Shown piece after piece: positions 1 to 11,565 of a stretch of DNA of 64,000 nt (position 1 is the stretch's first letter; the number at the start of each line of letters is the position of its first letter). The DNA is from Grifola frondosa. Lineage: Eukaryota > Basidiomycota > Agaricomycetes > Polyporales > Grifolaceae. Both the position numbers and the translations under genes were made by a program. The notes below the pieces were generated by a model. That model did not search any database. It had not been told where the DNA came from and worked only from the letters and a program-made list of their open reading frames with translations. The stretch lies in the NCBI GenBank assembly GCA_001683735.1, contig LUGG01000007.1, forward strand, positions 1,302,001 through 1,366,000. Direction: 5' to 3'.

Positions 1-1112
1 GAAATCGGCTTTGAATTTCTTGGACGTAGAGCTAGCGGTGTGCCGCGCGGCCCACCCGCCGACGCCAAAGAAAGAGCGCGTTCATCCAGAAAAGCTCCTC
101 GATCTTACGCTCAACGTCGCCAGCGTCCGCGCCGTCCACGGGCCACGCTTGTACATGCGCAAGGAGTGCATCACCGCGCATGCGGAGCACGCGTTGGAGT
201 GCTGAGCTGTCTTCGCCTTCCGGAGGCGGCAGCCCGATGGAAGTGTGCGAGAAGCTGGGATCAGCGAGGATGCGCGCCACGATGCTAAGAGCATGGACAT
301 CTCCATGGATGTTAGGCGCGTTGCTGGTAGTTAGGTTCCTGAGAGACGGATGGATCACGACAGGAGCAGTTGGCCCATGTACAGCTGTCTGTGCAAGACC
401 TTGGGACGCGCATATAGCGAGGTTGGTGATGAAATATTAGATAGTAATTATAATTACTGACCTTCTGCGATCATCCCGAGTAGTCCAAACTCACATCCAT
501 AGCCGGTATGGATAAGCGGGTGGAGAATCCCAGCGAGGAAGCGGTTCAGCATCTGGAGTGGCTTTCCAGACGCATGAGGCTCAATATTCGCTAAAAATCA
601 TTTTCGAGTGTCGCTGTCCCTTTCTCCAGCAATTCAGAAGAGAAAAAATTGAGATACGCGGCATAGAACCTATATATGTGTAAAAGATTAATACAGAATA
701 AAATGTCGAAGGCTGCTTACTTTTCGTCCCCTAGGTGAAGGTGAAAATTTTCAGTTGTGACTGGTTCGGGCGACGCAAATGCGGGGCGCATATAGGATGC
801 ATGTATCTTGTATGCTGCGTCAAGAAGCGGACCACTCGCTCCTAACTGATACATTGCGAGGAGATGATGAGAAGTGTGGCTGCAATATGACGACTTCGTT
901 AATCAAAGAAGTTCAACACAGCATGATACTAACTTGTGAAAGCCCCTGTCGTTGAAGAAAATATGCCACTTCCGGTTGTTTTCTTTCAGGTTCTTCACCA
1001 ATTCCAAACTGGACTCATGAGTAATCCCCGGCAAACGGCCAGGCGCCTGAGTCGAAGGAGGGGGAGAAGGAAGAGGAAAGAGCGCATTTAGCTGTGCAGC
1101 GGTCAAAGACAT
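1..1112 (-). CDS. Questin oxidase-like protein (DUF4243), 3' end cut by window edge
   Basis: Several exons on the minus strand read as a questin-oxidase-like protein. The first starts at the ATG at 1112 (an in-frame ATG at 1172 is also possible) and runs to a GTTAGT donor near 931. The next encodes HHLLAMYQLGAS followed by a helix-rich stretch with MRPAFASPEPVTTENFHLHL. Further exons hold LNRFLAGILHPLIHTGYGCE and, at 32-358, a stretch with HGDVHALSIVARIL. The HH...GAS and HPLIHTGYGCEF patterns are typical of the family. Characterised members such as Aspergillus GedK perform a Baeyer-Villiger type ring opening of questin, but most basidiomycete homologues have no known substrate, so the exact reaction is not inferred. 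The gene leaves the window at position 1; its C-terminus is missing. No biosynthetic cluster is visible on the right side. Confidence 0.8.
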
Positions 1113-1550
1113 GTTGAGATGAGAACGGTGATGGGTGAACAGATTGGAAGAGAGGCCCTCTTGTACATGCACGTCGTGGGCAGTGGGCTGGTGGTGGACG
1201 AATCCTATGTCGTATCATTGACGTCATCATATCTCCTCTGCTCCTGTACTTGCTCGGCCATCCGGCGTACTAATGGAGCCCAGTAACTATAAATTCTCAC
1301 TGAGATAGTCAAATTGGTTGTGAGTAATGTGGCAAATTTCACAGTCCTACTTGAAAATACGTACGGTTATCTACAAGAATCGTCAAAGGCAGCGTTATAA
1401 GGGAAGACGAATAAGTTATACTCGAAGTTTGAAGTTGAAATTGGGAAGATCTACTGGCATGACGGCCGATCGAGCGCCACAAGCGCCCACTATCATGATC
1501 GAGCAAGATTGCGAGAGAAGCAAATGCAGAGTCTATAAGATACTACCTAA

Positions 1551-2232
1551 TAGATAGTCTCGTAACCAGCCGTTATAGTGGTAGTTGTGCACGGCGGCTG
1601 CGCCACCGGAAGAGTCCGGCGCAGAACCAATCGGACATCGAAAAACCCCAGCACACCTACCACCTATAACGTCTGGTGACTTTTGTATAGGCGGGGGGGG
1701 ATGGTCACGGTTTGTGACCGACCGCGTCAGATCACTCTCAACGACGCTCGAGATAGGCTATGTATGCACGGCCAAATACCACAAAATTCAACCGAGTGAT
1801 CACCCTATGAGTTGAAAGAGCTAAGAGATCTCTCCGACGCTATTAAACATATCAAAAGTGCCCCGGTCTCCGTACAACCAACGCTTAGTCAGCATCTACC
1901 AATACATGAGAGTAAGTACTGGGATGATAACAAATGACGCCGAGATGAGGCAGAATCTGTCTCAGACCAATATAAATGAATAAAATATGGTTAGGCAAAA
2001 ATTTTTCATGAATATTATGAGCCAATTCGCAGAGTACATGCATCAAAATAACATGCGGCCGTGCGCGACGCGACGCGTAGAGCGCGTCTTAAGGCACGTG
2101 AATGTGACCATCCCCCCCCGCCTATACCAAATTCACCAGACGTTCTCTCCCTCTCTGTGCTGGTGTTTTTCGATGTCCGATTGGGGGTCCGAAGGGAGAG
2201 AACGGCTGGTTCCGAGACTACCTAATAGACTA
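1551..2232. repeat. Short element with inverted repeat arms
   Basis: Bases 1551-1708 reappear, inverted and diverged, at 2104-2232. Shared blocks include tagtctcgtaaccagccgtt (tagtctcggaaccagccgtt on the other arm), aatcggacatcgaaaaac, a block ending ccagcacac/ccagcacag, aacgtctggtga, and tataggcgggggg followed by atggtcac. The interior of about 400 bases is AT-rich and has no supportable gene. This layout suggests a decayed non-autonomous DNA element (MITE-like). No clear target-site duplication was found, so the superfamily is open. The gene-free flanks 1113-1550 and 2233-2762 hold nothing else I can identify. Confidence 0.6.
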
Positions 2233-2762
2233 CATAGCAGAACAGTACTTCCAGAGCCTATGGTAAAAGGTTGATGGATACAACGGGTAAAATTCGATCG
2301 CTACACGACATAGTATATAACTTAGCACATAACTCTAGCGTATTAGGTGGGTATTGCAGGACGAGGAGCGATTATAAGAAACGACAAAGCAAAGCACACC
2401 GGGAAAGTCCCATAAATCCATGAGACACCACCCACAAAAGAGTGAATGTGAGCAACTCCTGATCTCCATGCCAGATCTTCAAGGTTCACGGCATCGTGCC
2501 GACATATTACCTGCGCACCTGTGCGCCGACATATGGAGAAAGGACAATCATGGAGGAAGAGAGGATCAGGGTAAGAGAGGTGTTCACGAGATTAAGGTCG
2601 GAGACGCAAAGCAGAAATAGGACGAGATGGTCGACGAGAGAATGGTGAGAGGAAGGGACTACGATGCAAGGAGTGGATTTCCCAATGTCATATGGGGTAG
2701 TGGAGAGAATATCCAGTGAAGAGCGCGAATATTGAATATTGTTGGAGTGTTGGATGGTGGTA

Positions 2763-3277
2763 TCATTCGGAGAATTCTGAGAGATCTATCTGCGGAAAAT
2801 GCACAACAATGTCAATTTAGCTCGAGCGAAGTTAGTGAAATCGCATACAGATACGGGCTCTGAAAAGAGCTCCGGAGAACGGGCGGCATCTTCTTCAGAC
2901 ACAGACTCCATCGCAGATATGATGTCGAGGATTTCAATGATTTCGGCCACGCTGTCGTCAACCTGCGGAGGCGCGAGAGAGCTCGTGGGGGCGACAGATG
3001 TCGAAGTCAGTGTCTGATCGCAGAATCAGCTCAAGTCTCGTAGGCTGTTGACAACAACAAAAACTTACCGGCTCGGGATCTGGCTCAGCGAACAGACATC
3101 CCATCAGCCGACAGTTCCTTTCCTCCAGCGCCACAGTGGATGGAGGAACAGGCGCCGCATATACAAGGTGGCAGGCTGCAAGTCATTTAAACACGTGAAT
3201 TTTCTTTGACATAAGCATTAGAGCTCACCTCCGGCAACGATGACAGACACGAGGGCAAAAATGCGGGTAGAGACCAT
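2763..3277 (-). CDS. Small predicted secreted protein, unknown function
   Basis: The model starts at the ATG at 3277 (MVSTRIFALVSVIVAG), a short hydrophobic leader that reads as a signal peptide. Three introns with GT-AG borders are proposed: one begins gtgagc near 3228, one begins gtaagt near 3070, and one begins gtatct with a cactaac branch point before the stop at 2763-2765. After the leader the protein is acidic and Pro/Ser/Thr-rich (PAPVPPSTVALEE-like, then VDDSVAEIIEILDII). It has few cysteines (one CRLMGC pair) and no recognised domain. Size is about 115 residues. The consistent frame across all introns is the main support. It could be a small secreted effector-like protein, but no function is inferred. 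Confidence 0.5.
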
Positions 3278-4716
3278 GGCAGCAATAATAATGTGTACAG
3301 TTAGAAAGTGAAGAGACTACGAAGTGGGAGGGAAGAGAAAATGATCTCGAGGAAGTGCCTGCGGTTAGCGAAAGGAGGTGCAGTCAGGTCATGTTAAGAC
3401 GACAAGGTCTTCCCCATGTTATCATATATGCAGCACCGCCGCCAAAAATCCAAAACAGAGTTCAAAGGAGTGGACATATAAGGACAGACGATGGGCCATC
3501 GATTATACGTGGCAAGGAGGCGATACTATAAGACTTGCCACTTTCGGAATCCGATAGAAGCCCGGACAAAGTTCTCTCTTCCGCATTTGGGCACGTTTGT
3601 GACGCCCTGGAACTTTGCGCCCCGCAGCCGAGCGTTTGCAAAAATAGCAGTTTCTCACATCCCTTGTAGTATTTTCTGCGAAGAATCGGCCGTATAAAAA
3701 TCGCGAGGGTTTTCAAGCAGATTCCGCGGTGGTAAGTTTAGCACTATGTAAGCTCCATTTCAGTGCTCAATTTCACCTGGCGTATGACAAAGAAAGCTCC
3801 TTTTCGAGATGACAGCCTATAGCGACATGAGTGTTGTGACATGGCGGTGAATATTTTAAGGTTTGCCTGCGGCATAGCCTCCGTACATTCGCACAAGCCG
3901 GAATATCGGCGTGGTTCAGCCTTCATCGCTCAAAATAGCAGCCAGCCCTCGTCGTCAATGAGCATGCACACTCACCAAGGTGCGAGTCTTGTTGGGCGCT
4001 TTTGGGACCAGTGAATCGCACAAATTTTCTATTTTTATAGGTCCATGTTCACTCGCCTTGTCAAAGGATCCATGGCCGAGCCGGTCACTGCAGTAAAGAA
4101 CTGAAGACGCTTGCGATGAGCGTATCCATTGGTAAGTTAACTTCAAGGAACTCGTCGTCAAGTGGAAATCTGATCGATCGCATGAATCAACGACGCCAAG
4201 CGCGCGTGGTTCGTGACTTTTTGCTGCTGCAACAGAACAATCGTCTGACCACGCTCCTTGAGTCTTGAATCTGGATCAAGCATCGGCCGTGCAATGTCGA
4301 GATACCCTCCTCTAGCCAGTGACGCGCAAGTTGAGATGCTCGCGGCCTGTAACCATTCCACAATGATGACGGCATTGAAGCAAACCCACCAAGGGCGAGC
4401 TCACCGCAGAAGAGCCTTCGCCGGACCCATGGCTGTCGCTCATCCAGAACATGTTCGCGCGTTGTACGGCACATTGGGAAGGGGGATTTTGGCTGATCAA
4501 CTTCTGGCTACTTCTGGCCAGAGGGTGCGTAGATGCTCGGTGGTGGGGTAGGCTAGTGTGCATCGCAGGGTTTGACAGATTTTACTGGCGAATTTGTTAG
4601 CGACTAAATGAGCATACACACGTTCGTATTTCAAACTGCCCATCATGATGAGGAAAGCGCTTCATATTCGCAAACTTGTCAGAAAACTAGGCAAAGACAG
4701 TAAAAACACGGAACAC
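3278..4716. other. Stretch without a supportable gene
   Basis: Short open frames occur on both strands but none shows a family signature, consistent introns or a convincing start. A TATA-like stretch (catatatgcag) lies upstream of the small secreted protein gene. Minus-strand frames at 3955-4474 might be remains of a gene (see rejected items). Confidence 0.5.
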
Positions 4717-4721
4717 AAAAA
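4717..4721 (-). terminator. Pol III terminator of tRNA-Glu copy 1
   Basis: A run of five T on the minus strand directly follows the tRNA 3' end, as expected for RNA polymerase III termination. Confidence 0.7.
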
Positions 4722-4814
4722 TTCCGACACGGGGAATCGAACCCCGGGCTATCGCGCACCCAGATCCACAAACTAGATGAGAGGCGATAATGTTAGCCAC
4801 TACACCATATCGGA
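4722..4814 (-). tRNA. tRNA-Glu (anticodon CTC) with 21-nt intron
   Basis: The minus strand folds as a full tRNA: acceptor TCCGATA pairs with TGTCGGA plus discriminator A, the D arm contains TGGTGTAGTGG (A box), and the T arm contains GGTTCGATTCC (B box). The anticodon stem is ATCGC/GCGAT with loop CTCTCAC, giving anticodon CTC (Glu, GAG codons). A 21-nt intron follows A37 (tctagtttgtggatctgggtg), the standard eukaryotic tRNA intron site, removed by the tRNA splicing endonuclease. A second copy with an unrelated 24-nt intron is at 41396-41491. Confidence 0.95.
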
Positions 4815-4839
4815 TAATAACTATGCTAACCTCTATATC

Positions 4840-5806
4840 TATTATTTGGTGAATAAGTACCACTGGTGCGCGCAGCATTGACCGCAGCAATTTTCTTGCC
4901 CCACATATGCAACTGAGTCTTTTCCAAGTGGGGCGACGCAATGGCGGGTTGCATATCTCGCTCAGTGTGTAGAGCGCAGTTGCCGCCTTCTCCGGATCGC
5001 CCGTGTGGCCGTACAGAGTTGCTCTTTGCATAGCGTGGTGCAGCGCGATGGAAGGGAGTGCAGGGTTGGCGCAGGTTGGTGTATGCGGGATGGGCATTTT
5101 GATCATTCTCTTGCTCGGCGACGGCATTCATACGAAAAATACCATGTTAAGAGATAGTGACCTGACGATTGCAAAACGCTCAGATGTCTCGTCCCAAGAG
5201 CTGCGCGAGATACTTGCCTTAATATTCCACGTGGGATCAAGCTCCTTCAACGACGAATCGCTCAGGCCTTCCGGCGCTGGACAGCAAGCTCAGTACCGTG
5301 CGCATATTGTGAATAAAAATCGCGCTGACCATATTTGGCCGTCGCCGCGCTCACTTGCATGAGGCTGCCCCACATCACGGGCTTGTTCACCTCGCGGAAG
5401 GACCTCACCGTCTCCCGCGTAACATTCCCAGCACTCCAGACATTCACCTCGAACATCGTACGTGCTACCTTGTCCGTCGTCGCCTCCATACCCTGCATTG
5501 TTGAACACCACGGCTGAACGTCTCTTTCGTCAGCTCGAACGCCGGGCGAAGTCGTCCGCTTCGCTGATGTCCGCCTTCAGGACGAAGAGTTGGTCTTTAG
5601 GGTATTGCGCAACGAGCACCTGAGGCTCGCGGAGCGTCTTGACAGCGATGTCGCCGTTCTTGAGCACGCGCTGTGTCATGTAGAGGTCGAAGCCGGAAAT
5701 GCGTAGGTGACTGTTTATCAGGATTACTAAGTGTTTCTTCGAGAAATATGGAGCAAACTGGCGACTCACTGAACCACACTCTAGGAATAGATATTTTGTC
5801 CATGTA
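4840..5806 (-). pseudogene. Decayed short-chain dehydrogenase/reductase, copy 1
   Basis: Pieces of a classical SDR appear in order on the minus strand but in different frames. The N-terminus (ISIPRVWF) is near 5800, then RVLKNGDIAVKTLREPQV and QLFVLKADISEADD near 5600-5700, the FNNAGYGG motif (NNAG of SDRs) near 5490-5511, FEVNVWSAGNVTRE and FREVNKP near 5400-5460, a stretch resembling the YxxxK region (YSQYAHGTELAVQ) near 5290, and the C-terminal HPAYTN...ALYTLSEI region at 4900-5100. Stops and frame changes separate the pieces, and the active-site YxxxK is not intact. The gene is taken as dead. Its substrate cannot be inferred. A second, more decayed copy lies next to it at 6609-7300 on the same strand. 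Confidence 0.75.
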
Positions 5807-6608
5807 TTCAATGTCAAAGAAAGCAAGAGGGCGAACGACAATGGCAATCACCGTTCTTATATTGCGCAGAAGTTCCCCGATCCCCAATTTCACGAAATCG
5901 TTATCTGTGAGTGCATATCATGAGTCACGACTTACAATTTTGAGGGCGGGCGGCAATATACTGCCCGGGACCACAGTGAGCCCACCTTGCCACGAGAAGT
6001 TTTATGACGATGGACATCCGCAAGGAATCTGATTGTCGCATCTACATCAAGATGCATATCAGTTATGTGCATGACGACTGATACTTATGTTATGGGTAGG
6101 GTGGATGTCGATTTTCTCACCCGCAACCCAACGAGGGCATACACAGATAGGCCTCATCATGATGTTGAATTAACCTAAGTCTGAAGATTGTTCAGCTAGT
6201 GAATTTTCTACGCATATCATCGCAAGCGTACGTGGTGTCGTAACCTAAGACTTCATGGTGCGGGCTCCATCATGCATGTGCTGTCGCTGATATTGAGAGC
6301 CATACATGGCCAACGTATGCTGGGGGCCAACCGGAAGCCACCCACGAGCACCTTGCTCGAAGGAGGAAACCCACACGCTGATAATCCGTTATACGGGAAA
6401 CCAATGAGAATTCTAGAGAGGTTTGTGGAGATCAGAGTTTGTGCTGATTTGGCGATGAGTGGAAGCGTCCAAGGTGTGACCCGTGATAAGTTACCATGCT
6501 TCGGGACTGTAAAGTCGACCAAAGCTACCTTCGTAAGTCTACTCCATCGAGCTGGCTACTATGACTAAGAAAGACAAGTCCACATACCAAAGTGTGACCA
6601 TTGCCGTA

Positions 6609-7300
6609 CTAATTCTCTCGCGCACAAGCCAACTGAGTGATATCCAAGCGGAGCATGCAACGCCGGTCGTGTATCTCGCTCAGCGCGTAGAGCATGACCG
6701 TTGCCTTGTCCAAATTGCCATTTGATCTGCGCAGCTTGGCGCAGCACGACGACAGTGCATGGTTTGTGTATGCTGGGTGGGTGATAGTCTTGATAACGTT
6801 CATACCACCAATAGTGGTGCCGAAAGTCCCAGGTTTGGCAGCGGTGGTCTGGCGATTGCTAGAAGTCGCGCTCGATTCAAACCACTTGGTGAATGTTTGC
6901 CTTGACATTTCACTCGGGATCGAGCCCTTCGATCAGGAATCGCTGAATTCTTACAGCGCTGGAGAGTGAATTCAGTTTCGTGCGCATATACTCAACGAAA
7001 ATCGCACCGACCATAGGTGGAAGCAGTGCGAACGGATGACTACGCCTAATAGTGATAATTTCCGCTCCCTCTGATGAACTCAATCCCGTTGAGGAGTCTC
7101 ACCGTCCCCTGCAATATGTTAGCCTCGCAGAGCACGTCGTAAATGCTATCTCACTCGCCGATCACGCCGCACCTCACATTGTTGAACAACGAGCCCCCGA
7201 ATGCATTGTTTGCTCTGATCCGTGCGATGCCGTGGGGATACTGAACTCTAAGACGGCAAGGAGTCGGTATTTTGTGGATAATTCAACATGATGTGGTCGC
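6609..7300 (-). pseudogene. Decayed short-chain dehydrogenase/reductase, copy 2
   Basis: Weak but ordered matches to copy 1: a FNNVRCGVIGE remnant of the FNNAGYG motif near 7190, EANILQGTVR against the copy-1 AGNVTRETVR, a YAHETEFTLQR remnant against YAHGTELAVQR near 6980, and HPAYTNHALSS...ALSEIHDRR at 6640-6790 against HPAYTN...ALYTLSEI. Stops and frame changes are frequent. The pair looks like an old tandem duplication followed by decay. Between the copies (5807-6608) no gene could be supported. Confidence 0.55.
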
Positions 7301-8130
7301 AAATATGAATCCAGGCTTGACATGCGTATCTGTGGCTCTGAGTGAATATAACGAGTGACCCTCTTTAGGGATCCGGGCAGAAATGCAGTGATTGACACTC
7401 ACCTCGTGGTGCTCGACTTGTTGGAGCTGCTCTTCACCGTCACCGCACTGCTCACGCTTGCGCAGCGAGCCGTGATCGATAAGATCGGTACTCAGCGACA
7501 TTTGTAGGTGTTTCAAAGTATTGGAGAGATTGCTGTATCCACCGTTGCTTCGTAAGACGTGAGCAGGACATCGGTCATAGCTCACGCATGTCGTGTTAGC
7601 GAAATGTGAGCATCCAGTCAGCGAAAGTGCGAGGGCGAGAAGCAGGTGTTCGAGTCGGGGGACAGTAAGTAACATTCATTTGATCTGAGATCTTGGCGAT
7701 CCTAGTGTCCACATTAAGATGATTCTTCAGATTAATGGCATGCTTGGGCCGTTTCTTGTAGAACAAAAGGGATACTCCATGTAATTTCGTGTTGAATAGT
7801 GGGCTACCGCCTCCTTAGTGAAGACATAGATACGTACAATCAGCGCCTCCTGAGGCCCGGTGAGGTGTCAATCTAGCATAACCTAGCATAACCCGGTACT
7901 TTATATACACAAGTAGCATATGTACATTTATTTATATCAATTTTCAAATATCAAATCCATAGCGCGCGCGCGATCGCTACCACTTGTCGTCTCCGATGCG
8001 CTGGGCATGCATGATAAGATAACGGTGCGAATAGCCTGGCCTAATACGGCAAAGTTCTACTTACTGCTATTCCGTTTGTATCAACAGCCCGAGTCGACTG
8101 CACAAGCAAGAAGCGAATATTCCCCAGAGC
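7301..8130. other. Stretch without a supportable gene
   Basis: A minus-strand open frame at 7283-7675 starts with a hydrophobic stretch (LLLALALSLTG), but its continuation has no family signature and it overlaps the decayed SDR region. From 7700 the DNA becomes AT-rich with short alternating runs (gcgcgcgcg at about 7961). Nothing else is identified. Confidence 0.4.
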
Positions 8131-9632
8131 CAGGCATGTGCGATCTCCGCGTACGTGCTGCGGACGTCCGCGGCGAGCGCACTGTGGCCCCATTCGTCTT
8201 CCCCGCTCCACTACCTCTGGCAAGCTATCGATTTCCGCATATGCGCTAGTGTTGCCACGGCTTAGTCACACCTGTTTCAGCTTTTTAGATATTCTGACAT
8301 GAATTTTGCAGATAATGACATGATATTAATTGGAATTAATAGCTAAGATGTATATGTATTTGAATGTAACACCACCATTTGCATAATTATCTTTAATATG
8401 TTTCAATTTCAGTTACATTGGTAAAAAAGCTAACTAAAAAGTCAGACTTTGCAATCGGCTTTTTGGCTATATCTCCATCAATATGAGGTATAACATTTTG
8501 ATATGTGACAATAGTATGCGGCTATATATAGGCTACAAAATGAATGTAAGATGACTATGATATCGGAAAAACTGTCAAAGTTATGAGTCATATACTATTT
8601 AGGCCTGACTTAGCTGCAGCAACACTAATATGCGCTGCAGATATCCGCGGTGAGCCCGACGTGCCACCCTTGGTCTTTCCCGCTTGCATGGCGCCGCCTG
8701 CCGCCCTCCCCTACCTCTGGCACACCATCTATTTTCGTGTACACGCTGCGGACATCCGCGGCGAGTCTGCCATGCCGCTATTCCCACTGGCGGGCCACCG
8801 ATCTCCGCATACGTGCTGCGGACGTCTACGGCGAGCCCGCCATGCCGCTATTCGTTCTGGCACGCTGTCTATTTCCTCGTACGCGCTCCGAACGTCCACG
8901 GCGAGCCCGTCGTGCCACGCTTCGTCTTCCTCGCTCGCATGGCGCCGCCTGCCGCCCTCCCCTACCTCTGGCATGCCGCCGATCTCCGCGTACGCGCTGC
9001 GGACATCCGCGGGGAGCCCGCCATGCCGCTATTCATCCTGGCGCGCCATCTATTTCCTCGTACGCGCTCCGAACGTCCACGGTGAACCTGCCATGCCGCT
9101 ATTCATTCTGGCGCGCCGTCTATTTCCTCGTACGTGCTCCGAACGTCCACGGCGAGCCCATCGTGCCGCGCTTCGTCTTCCTTGCTCGCATGGCGCCGCC
9201 CGCTGCCCTCCCCTACCTCTGGCATGCTGCCGATCTCCGCGTACGCGCTGCGGACATCTGCGGCGAATCTGCCATGCTGCTATTTGTTCTGGCACACCAT
9301 CTATTTCCTCATACGTGCTGCGGACGTTCACGGCGAGCCCGCCGTGCCGCTATTCGTTCTGGCACGCTGTCTATTTCCTCGTACGCGCTCCGAACGTCCA
9401 CGGCGAGCCCGTCGTGCCGCGCTTCGTCTTCCTCGCTCGCATGGCGCCGCCCGCCGCCCTCCCCTACCTCTGGCGCGCCGCCGATGTCCGCGTGCATGCT
9501 GCGGATATCCGTGGTGAGTCTGCCATGCCGCTATTCGCACTGGCATGCCGCCGATCTCCGCGTACGCGCTGCGGACATCCACGGTGAGCCCGCCATGCCG
9601 CTATTTGTCTTCCCCGCTCGCATGGCGCCGCC
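8131..9632. repeat. GC-rich minisatellite, left part
   Basis: Tandem copies of a GC-rich unit about 70 bases long (tacgcgctgcggacatccgc ... ctatttcctcg) alternate with a longer version of about 111 bases carrying an extra block (gcatggcgccgcc...ccctcccctacctctggc). Copies differ at scattered positions. The array starts near 8131, is broken by a MITE at 8247-8627, and resumes after the foldback-like element at 14054. Because few stops occur in the unit, long open frames (for example 8583-9587 and 8650-9741) exist in several frames. These are by-products of the repeat and are not called as genes. Confidence 0.9.
8247..8627. mobile_element. hAT-type MITE with perfect 8-bp target duplication
   Basis: A 381-bp AT-rich block interrupts the minisatellite. 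It begins tagtgttgccacggcttagt and ends, as reverse complement, tagtgttgctgcagctaagt, so the terminal inverted repeats share about 20 of the first 26 bases. It is flanked on both sides by atatgcgc (8239-8246 and 8628-8635). An 8-bp duplication and a TAGNGTTG-type terminus are hallmarks of hAT transposons. No coding capacity is present, so it must have been moved by a transposase encoded elsewhere. Removing it restores a continuous minisatellite unit. Confidence 0.85.
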
Positions 9633-9784
9633 CCAGCTGTGGTCACCATTTTGGTATTACAATATAGCACAAACCTGCCAAAACCGTTGTGAGTTAGCAG
9701 GTCAGGTTGTAAAATTGGGCTGTAATACAATGCTGGGCTGATTGTATTAGCTATTGTATTACAACAGTAGCATTGTAATACAAT

Positions 9785-10862
9785 TAGGCTGCAATGTATT
9801 ACAATTAGGGCTGGTTGTGATATTCCTATAGTACAATCAGGCCTCATTGTAATATCCAGTAAAACAACCAGGCCTCATTGTAATATTCAATAAAACAACC
9901 TGGTCTGATTGTAATATTCAATAAAACAACCAGGACTGATTGTAATATATAGTAATACAACCAGGTCTGATTGTAATATATAGTAATACAATCAGGCCTC
10001 ATTGTAATATTTGATAAAACAACCAGGTCTGATTGTAATATTCGATAAAACAATCAGGGCTGATTGTAATATATAGTAATACAACCAGGTCTAATTGTAA
10101 TATTTGATAAAACAACCAGGCCTCATTGTAATATTCGATAAAACAACCTGGTCTGATTGTAATATTTGATAAAACAACCAGGGCTGATTGTAATATATAG
10201 TAATACAACCAGGTCTAATTGTAATATTCAATAAAACAACCAGGTCTGATTGTAATATATAGTAATACAATCAGGCCTCATTGTAATATTCGATAAAACA
10301 ACCTGGTCTGGTTGTAATATTGCATAAAACAATCAGGCCTCATTGTAATTCTAGATAATACAACCAGGTCTGGTTGTAATATTTCATAAAACAACCAGGT
10401 CTGATTGTAATATTTAATAAAACAACCAGGCCTCATTGTAATATTCAATAAAACAACCAGGGCTGATTGTAATATTTAATAAAACAACCAGGCCTCATTG
10501 TAATACTAGGTAATACAACCAGGTCTGGTTGTAATATTTCATAAAACAATCAGGCTTCATTGTAATATCCAGTAAAACAACCAGGCCTCATTGTAATATT
10601 CAATAAAACAACCAGGGCTGATTGTAATATATAGTAATACAACCAGGTCTAATTGTAATATTCGATAATACAACCAGGTCTGATTGTAATATTCGATAAA
10701 ACAATCAGGCCTCATTGTAATACTAGGTAATACAACCAGGTCTGGTTGTAATATTTCATAAAACAATCAGGCTTCATTGTAATATTCAATAAAACAACCA
10801 GGCCTCATTGTAATATTCAATAGTACAATCAGGTCTGCTTGTAATACTTCATTATTACAATC
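9785..10862. repeat. 31-bp AT-rich subrepeat array, left arm
   Basis: About 35 head-to-tail copies of a 31-bp unit of the type ccaggtctgattgtaatat, followed by atagtaatacaa or tcgataaaacaa. Each copy contains short complementary segments (caaccagg and cctggttg types), so single strands could fold locally. Because 31 is not a multiple of three, an open frame cycles through all three phases every 93 bases, giving the Ile/Leu/Tyr-rich peptides seen on the minus strand. These are not genes. Confidence 0.9.
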
Positions 10863-11565
10863 TCACCTGGTTGTATCATCCATATCTGGCTAATAGGCTT
10901 CGGGGCAAATATCTGATTTGTCATATGTTGTGGAAACATACCGCTTTTGGTATGTTTTGGCTTCAGCCACCATATGTTTTTCCCTCTATTCCTCCTTCAA
11001 TTCTTCACCAATTCTCTTCATTCTGGGTGCATCTGAAAACGCTCATTCTGTACAGTTGTATTATGTAAATATTTCAATATGTTATTCGAATTAAAACATA
11101 CCATTCTGGGTAGTTACCCCAGAATGTTTTTGTGAATTCCCCCCTCAAATATTTACCAAATCTCTCCATTCCTTTATTCCCCTTGTCGCATGAATGTCCC
11201 GTTTAATGTTCTCATTTTACTTTGGCAGAATATGCGATGAAAAACATTCCATTTCAGGTGGGTGCAGGCTCAGCCACACCAGAATTCCTCCCCTTGCCCC
11301 TCCATCAGTTCTGCATGGAATTTCTTCATTTAACATTCCCCTTGCTCTAATTAATGTACTCTTTGATATTATCTACAGTACAGAGTCACAAACTACAATG
11401 AATATTCGTCTCCCCTTGCTTTGCTGGCTGATATTCACCCCAGATTGAGAAGTTAATACTTCACCAATTCACGCGCATGAGATACCGACTGAAAGATAGA
11501 ATTTGTCCTAATAAGGCGATCTCTACGCGAAAGGAATCCGTCCGGTATTCGTTTCACAATGCACA

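Noticed and set aside
3462..3716. Minus-strand frame of 84 codons
   Set aside because: No signature, no introns joining it to other frames, and composition typical of chance open frames.
3955..4474. Minus-strand frames suggestive of a fungal transcription factor fragment (WWVCFNAVIIVEWLQA)
   Set aside because: The similarity to the middle homology region of Zn2Cys6 factors is weak, no zinc cluster is nearby and frames change often. Not reported as a gene.
8583..9741. Long open frames of 334 and 363 codons
   Set aside because: They are produced by the GC-rich minisatellite, which is open in several frames, and one starts inside the MITE. No domain or start context supports a gene.
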